Positions 60,856 to 64,000 of a stretch of 64,000 nt of DNA are shown in pieces. Location: contig CBDUBA010000001.1 of assembly GCA_965365275.1 (NCBI GenBank), forward strand, positions 124,001 to 188,000. The letters are read 5' to 3'. The stretch comes from JAGTVG01 sp965365275 (GTDB taxonomy: Bacteria; Bacteroidota; Bacteroidia; Cytophagales; Cyclobacteriaceae). The notes below the pieces were generated by a model that did no database searches, was not told where the DNA came from, and worked only from the letters and a program-made list of their open reading frames with translations. Numbering within the stretch: position 1 is the stretch's first letter; each line of letters opens with the position of its first letter. The position numbers were made by a program, and so were the translations under genes.

Positions 60856-61926
60856 ATGAAGGACAAAATACGAGTGGTTGTTGTCGGCATCGGAAATATG
60901 GGAAGATCACATGCACTTGCGTACCATAAAATTTCAGGATTTAAAATAGTCGGATTAGTGGATCGCTTACCGGAAAAAAGAGAAGATCTTTCAACCGAAT
61001 TAGGTGGAATCCCACAATTCGATGATTTTGATACCGCTCTTGCAGCCACAAAACCTGATGCGGTCTGTATATGCACCTATCCCGACACCCATGCCGAACT
61101 TGCCAGGAAAAGTTTGTTGACCGGGGCTCATGTTTTTGTTGAAAAGCCCCTGGCAGTATCCGTTGAAGAAGCTTCCGATCTCGTGCAACTGGCTCAAAAA
61201 GTGAATAGAAAACTGGTAGTGGGCTATATTTTAAGGGTCCATCCATCCTGGAAAAAATTTATTGAGATCTCGCATACACTGGGGAAGCCACTGGTTATGC
61301 GGATGAATCTTAATCAGCAAAGCAGTGGCAGTACATGGCTTACTCATCTGAATTTAATGAAGTCAATGTCTCCCATAGTGGATTGCGGAGTACATTACGT
61401 AGATGTGATGTGTCAAATGACAAGATCAAAACCAATTCGGGTCCATGCCATCGGTGCCCGGCTAACTGAGCAGATCCATCCCGGGATGTATAACTATGGG
61501 CAACTACAGGTAATCTTCGAGGATGGGTCTGTCGGATGGTATGAAGCCGGGTGGGGACCCATGATGAGCGAGGTTTCCTTTTTTGTGAAAGACGTCATTG
61601 GCCCGAAAGGTTGTGTAAACATTATGGATGCCGATAAAACCGGGCAAAGTGACGATATTGATGGGCATACCCAGACAAACCGCTTAAAGATCCATTATTC
61701 TGAAATAGATGATAATAATGAATTGACGAAACCCGATGAAATAATAAATACCGAAGATGAGCCGGATCATCAGGGATTATGTGATTTGGAACAGGAGTTT
61801 TTTTATAACTCAATCATCAATGATGTTGACCTGAGCGATCATCAGGAAGATGCTGTAAACAGCTTGAGAATAGTCCTTGCTGCTGATGAATCTTTCAGGA
61901 CCGGAAAGGTAATTGATTTGAATTAA
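60856..61926 (+). CDS. Cytoplasmic Gfo/Idh/MocA family oxidoreductase
   Basis: A 356-residue protein without a signal sequence. VVVGIGNMGRSHALAYHKI is the Rossmann loop, IVGLVDRLPEKRE the cofactor acid, and HVFVEKPLAVSVEEA the EKP catalytic Lys motif. The C-terminal sheet includes VDCGVHYVDVMCQMTRSKPIRVHAIGA. It differs from the exported relatives in this window and probably oxidises a phosphorylated or free sugar such as an inositol or glucosidic derivative in the cytosol. Divergent from nagB across 184 AT-rich bases. Confidence 0.85.
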   Translation: MKDKIRVVVVGIGNMGRSHALAYHKISGFKIVGLVDRLPEKREDLSTELGGIPQFDDFDTALAATKPDAVCICTYPDTHAELARKSLLTGAHVFVEKPLAVSVEEASDLVQLAQKVNRKLVVGYILRVHPSWKKFIEISHTLGKPLVMRMNLNQQSSGSTWLTHLNLMKSMSPIVDCGVHYVDVMCQMTRSKPIRVHAIGARLTEQIHPGMYNYGQLQVIFEDGSVGWYEAGWGPMMSEVSFFVKDVIGPKGCVNIMDADKTGQSDDIDGHTQTNRLKIHYSEIDDNNELTKPDEIINTEDEPDHQGLCDLEQEFFYNSIINDVDLSDHQEDAVNSLRIVLAADESFRTGKVIDLN

Positions 61927-62025
61927 ATTTTATTACATTATCGGGGTTAAGAGTATGTCCGGGAATAATGATCAGGTAATTATAAAGTTACTGGATTAAT
62001 CTTTCTGTTTGAAGATCTTCAATGA

Positions 62026-62466
62026 TCAAGGTTGGAAATAGAATTCAGGCCAGTCGGCTGTTTTATTCATCACGGTAAGTTCAACTGATCCGGAAGAAAA
62101 CTTAATATACTGGTTGCCGAGCTTATCATTAGACTCAGAGATCCAGACAAATCCCTGTTCCTCTACCCTGGTTTGTAGAGAATTAAAGGTCTTATTCTCG
62201 TAAGCGGTAAGGAGTGCCCTCTCAAGTTTTCCTTCTTTTAAAAAGATATTCATATTCACTTTTTCGGTTCTGCTATTCAATCTTCCTATAAGAATATCGA
62301 GGCCATTTTCAGTATTTCTGTATTCCCCCTCAAATATGATATTATTCGCTTCGAAATAAGCAATCACATCCATCCTGTTCCACTCGTCAAAGGGTTTGTC
62401 AGCAAAACTTGAATAAAAAGGGGTAGATAAGAAGATAAGTAGTATTATGTAGAATGATCTTTTCAT
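62026..62466 (-). CDS. Small secreted protein of unknown function
   Basis: A 146-residue protein with a signal peptide (MKRSFYIILLIFLSTPFYSSFA) and a mixed alpha/beta remainder (FEANNIIFEGEYRNTENGLDILIGRL, LKEGKLERALLTAYENKTF, VELTVMNKTADWPEFYF). No recognised domain. Length and composition suggest a small periplasmic binding or structural protein. It is alone, followed at 99 bases by the convergent Gfo/Idh gene end. A minus-strand TAATTTTG at 62527-62534 may be its -7 element. Confidence 0.6.
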   Translation of the reverse strand: MKRSFYIILLIFLSTPFYSSFADKPFDEWNRMDVIAYFEANNIIFEGEYRNTENGLDILIGRLNSRTEKVNMNIFLKEGKLERALLTAYENKTFNSLQTRVEEQGFVWISESNDKLGNQYIKFSSGSVELTVMNKTADWPEFYFQP

Positions 62467-62794
62467 AACTAAGGCTATGTTTCTCTTTAATTACCGGTAA
62501 AACTCTTGCATTGTTTTTTCAGCATGCAAAATTAGTCATAATCAAGTAAAATTGCATGTAAACCGGAATAATCAATGATTAAACCAATCACCATTCCCTG
62601 GATTCTCATCTGATTTTTTTAATGTAAATCAGCAGGTGTTATATTATAGATCGAGGAATATCATAAAAATGATCTTTATTTGTTTCTATGATCTCTCTTT
62701 ATTAAATTGAAAGGACTTAGAAACACATTATTGATTGTTTGATTATAGTTATTTGCATTCTTTTTGACATCAATTTTTTAAACATTCATAAGAT
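62467..62794. other. 328-base intergenic region
   Basis: AT-rich divergent promoter region between the small secreted protein and the terminal Gfo/Idh/MocA gene. It holds short inverted repeats (CATGCAA...TTGCATG around 62524, CTGATTT...AAATCAG around 62610) but no ORF or RNA gene. Confidence 0.45.
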
Positions 62795-64000
62795 ATGAAA
62801 AGTAAAAAGAAGATGAACCGACGTACATTTATCGGTTCGGCGAGTGTTACCGCCACAACAATATCTATCGTCCCACGCCATGTTCTTGGTGGCCCTGGAA
62901 GAGTAGCTCCTTCAGATAAGGTCACGGTAGCAAATATTGGTTGCGGAACGCAGGGATTAAGGGAAATGCCGGATATGCTGCAGAATGAGGACATACAGGT
63001 AGTTGCCGTAGCTGATCCGAACAAATTTACCACCAATTATCTGGACTGGTCTCCCAATGGTATCCGAAACAGCATCCGGGAAACATTAGATGATCCGAAT
63101 TGGGGTAGTAATTATACAGGCATACCGGGAGGCAGAGATATAGGAAAGGAGTATGTTGAAAAATATTATGGAAAGAATACCGCTTCCGGAACTTATAAGG
63201 GATGTGCTTCCTATGAGGATTACAGAGAATTATTTGCTAAGGAAAAGGACATTGATGCCGTAAAGATCATGACACCCGACCACCATCATGCATACCTGGC
63301 AATTGAAGCTCTAAAGAATAATATGCATGTTGTAACACATAAACCTATTGCAAACAGGATGCATGAATGGAAAAAGGTATATGAAGTCGCAAAAAAAGCC
63401 AAAGTAACTACCCATCTTCTGGCCTGGAGTGACAGGCCGGAATATACGCTGGTCAAACAATGGATCGATGATGGCGTGATTGGAACATTGAAAGAGATTC
63501 ATAACTGGTCATACAGGCCTGTCTGGGAGCAGTGGCCAAAAAGACCAACAGATACCCCCCCGATACCAAATGGATTTAACTGGGAATTGTGGCTGGGTCC
63601 AGTCCAGGATATTCCTTACCATCCACATTATACACACAACGTGTTCCGAGGCTGGTATGACTTTGGAGGCGGAAGTATTGCTGACATGGGTCACTATAGT
63701 CTGTTTCCATTGTTTAGGGTATTGGGTATAGAAACCCCACCTGTAGCAGCAAAAGCTTATGGAACAACTCACAGGTACGTAGATGGCAATACCTACAGAT
63801 GGCTTGACAATGATGTGTCATTCCCGCAATCCAGTTTAATACAACTTATGTTTCCAAAACAGAAAACCCTTCCTTCCTTTAATCTGTTCTGGTACGATGG
63901 CGGCATGAAGCCTTTTATTCCTGATGAACTTGCCGCAGACAACAGAGATATTCCAAACGAAGGCATGATGTTCGTCGGCGATAAAGGGAAAATTTTAGGA
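62795..64000 (+). CDS. Tat-exported Gfo/Idh/MocA oxidoreductase (3' partial)
   Basis: Open without a stop from the ATG at 62795 to the window end (402 codons), so the gene continues beyond. A Tat signal (KKMNRRTFIGSASVTATT) is followed by VTVANIGCGTQGLREMPDML, VVAVADPNK, and a long insert rich in Gly and Asn (GIPGGRDIGKEY). The motif expected to be EKP reads VVTHKPIAN, keeping the catalytic Lys but replacing Glu by His. GGGSIADMGHYS and a C-terminal substrate domain follow. This long-insert subgroup is common in Bacteroidota and lacks an assigned substrate. Confidence 0.88.
   Translation, partial: MKSKKKMNRRTFIGSASVTATTISIVPRHVLGGPGRVAPSDKVTVANIGCGTQGLREMPDMLQNEDIQVVAVADPNKFTTNYLDWSPNGIRNSIRETLDDPNWGSNYTGIPGGRDIGKEYVEKYYGKNTASGTYKGCASYEDYRELFAKEKDIDAVKIMTPDHHHAYLAIEALKNNMHVVTHKPIANRMHEWKKVYEVAKKAKVTTHLLAWSDRPEYTLVKQWIDDGVIGTLKEIHNWSYRPVWEQWPKRPTDTPPIPNGFNWELWLGPVQDIPYHPHYTHNVFRGWYDFGGGSIADMGHYSLFPLFRVLGIETPPVAAKAYGTTHRYVDGNTYRWLDNDVSFPQSSLIQLMFPKQKTLPSFNLFWYDGGMKPFIPDELAADNRDIPNEGMMFVGDKGKILG

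Noticed and set aside
1..64000. A polysaccharide utilisation locus in the strict sense
   Set aside because: No SusD homologue or hybrid two-component sensor is present; the receptors pair with DUF4249 proteins instead.

Overview
The window reads as chromosomal DNA of a low-GC member of the Bacteroidota. The evidence is a CotH-type protein with a type IX secretion (T9SS) sorting domain, TonB-dependent receptors with a carboxypeptidase-like N-terminal domain paired with DUF4249 lipoproteins, a head-GIN (DUF2807) lipoprotein, a membrane-anchored LuxR regulator, and many lipoboxes and Tat signals typical of the phylum. The order is not resolvable from sequence alone. No rRNA, tRNA, CRISPR array, insertion sequence or phage gene was seen. 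The first and last genes run off the window.

Layout. 1-5.9 kb: the end of a T9SS-exported CotH protein, a terminator, then a co-directional set of sugar-kinase-like (NahK-type), UroD-like, SDR and lactonase genes. 5.9-12.8 kb: two tandem, clearly duplicated TonB-receptor/DUF4249 pairs on the minus strand. 13-18 kb: a minus-strand operon of an NtrC-type sigma-54 activator, an intramembrane-type histidine kinase, a Cys-type sulfatase and an SDR. 18.2-20.2 kb: an ornithine-cyclodeaminase-family reductase and a proline-racemase-family protein carrying the Cys/Thr signature of trans-3-hydroxy-L-proline dehydratase. 20.4-27.8 kb: three consecutive FtsX/MacB-type permeases of about 790 residues with no ATPase beside them. 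27.9-48.6 kb: mostly single genes, including RibD-like, AlkD-like and DinB proteins, an MFS carrier, a GH67-like hydrolase, a class III cyclase, a GH33 sialidase, an NSS transporter, a LuxR regulator, PPK2, a fatty-acid hydroxylase, an Omp85 barrel and a head-GIN lipoprotein. 48.9-64 kb: carbohydrate, amide and amino-sugar genes: a CE1-like esterase, a polysaccharide deacetylase, Ldh and creatininase family enzymes, an NCS2 permease, two PIG-L deacetylases with a Tat-exported Gfo/Idh/MocA protein, a Tat-exported sugar isomerase, NagB, and two more Gfo/Idh/MocA oxidoreductases.

The most notable structure is a putative local sigma-54 regulon. A near-identical 17-bp inverted repeat (TGTTGGA-N3-TCCAACA) lies beside the regulator gene at 18028-18044 and upstream of the permease array at 20327-20343. 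The second copy is followed, 51 bp after its end, by a good -24/-12 element (20395-20410), 32 bp before the permease start. The first is followed at almost the same distance (52 bp) by a TGGCAC element with a poor -12 half (18097-18111), before the hydroxyproline genes. This suggests one two-component system controlling both blocks, plus its own operon with the sulfatase. The duplicated TonB-receptor/DUF4249 pair is the second system worth attention.

Functionally the window leans towards scavenging of host- or algal-type glycans and modified amino acids: sialidase, sulfatase, GH67-like hydrolase, de-N-acetylases, N-acetylhexosamine kinase-like protein, glucosamine-6-phosphate deaminase and hydroxyproline recycling. 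These genes are dispersed and do not form a classical SusCD polysaccharide utilisation locus.
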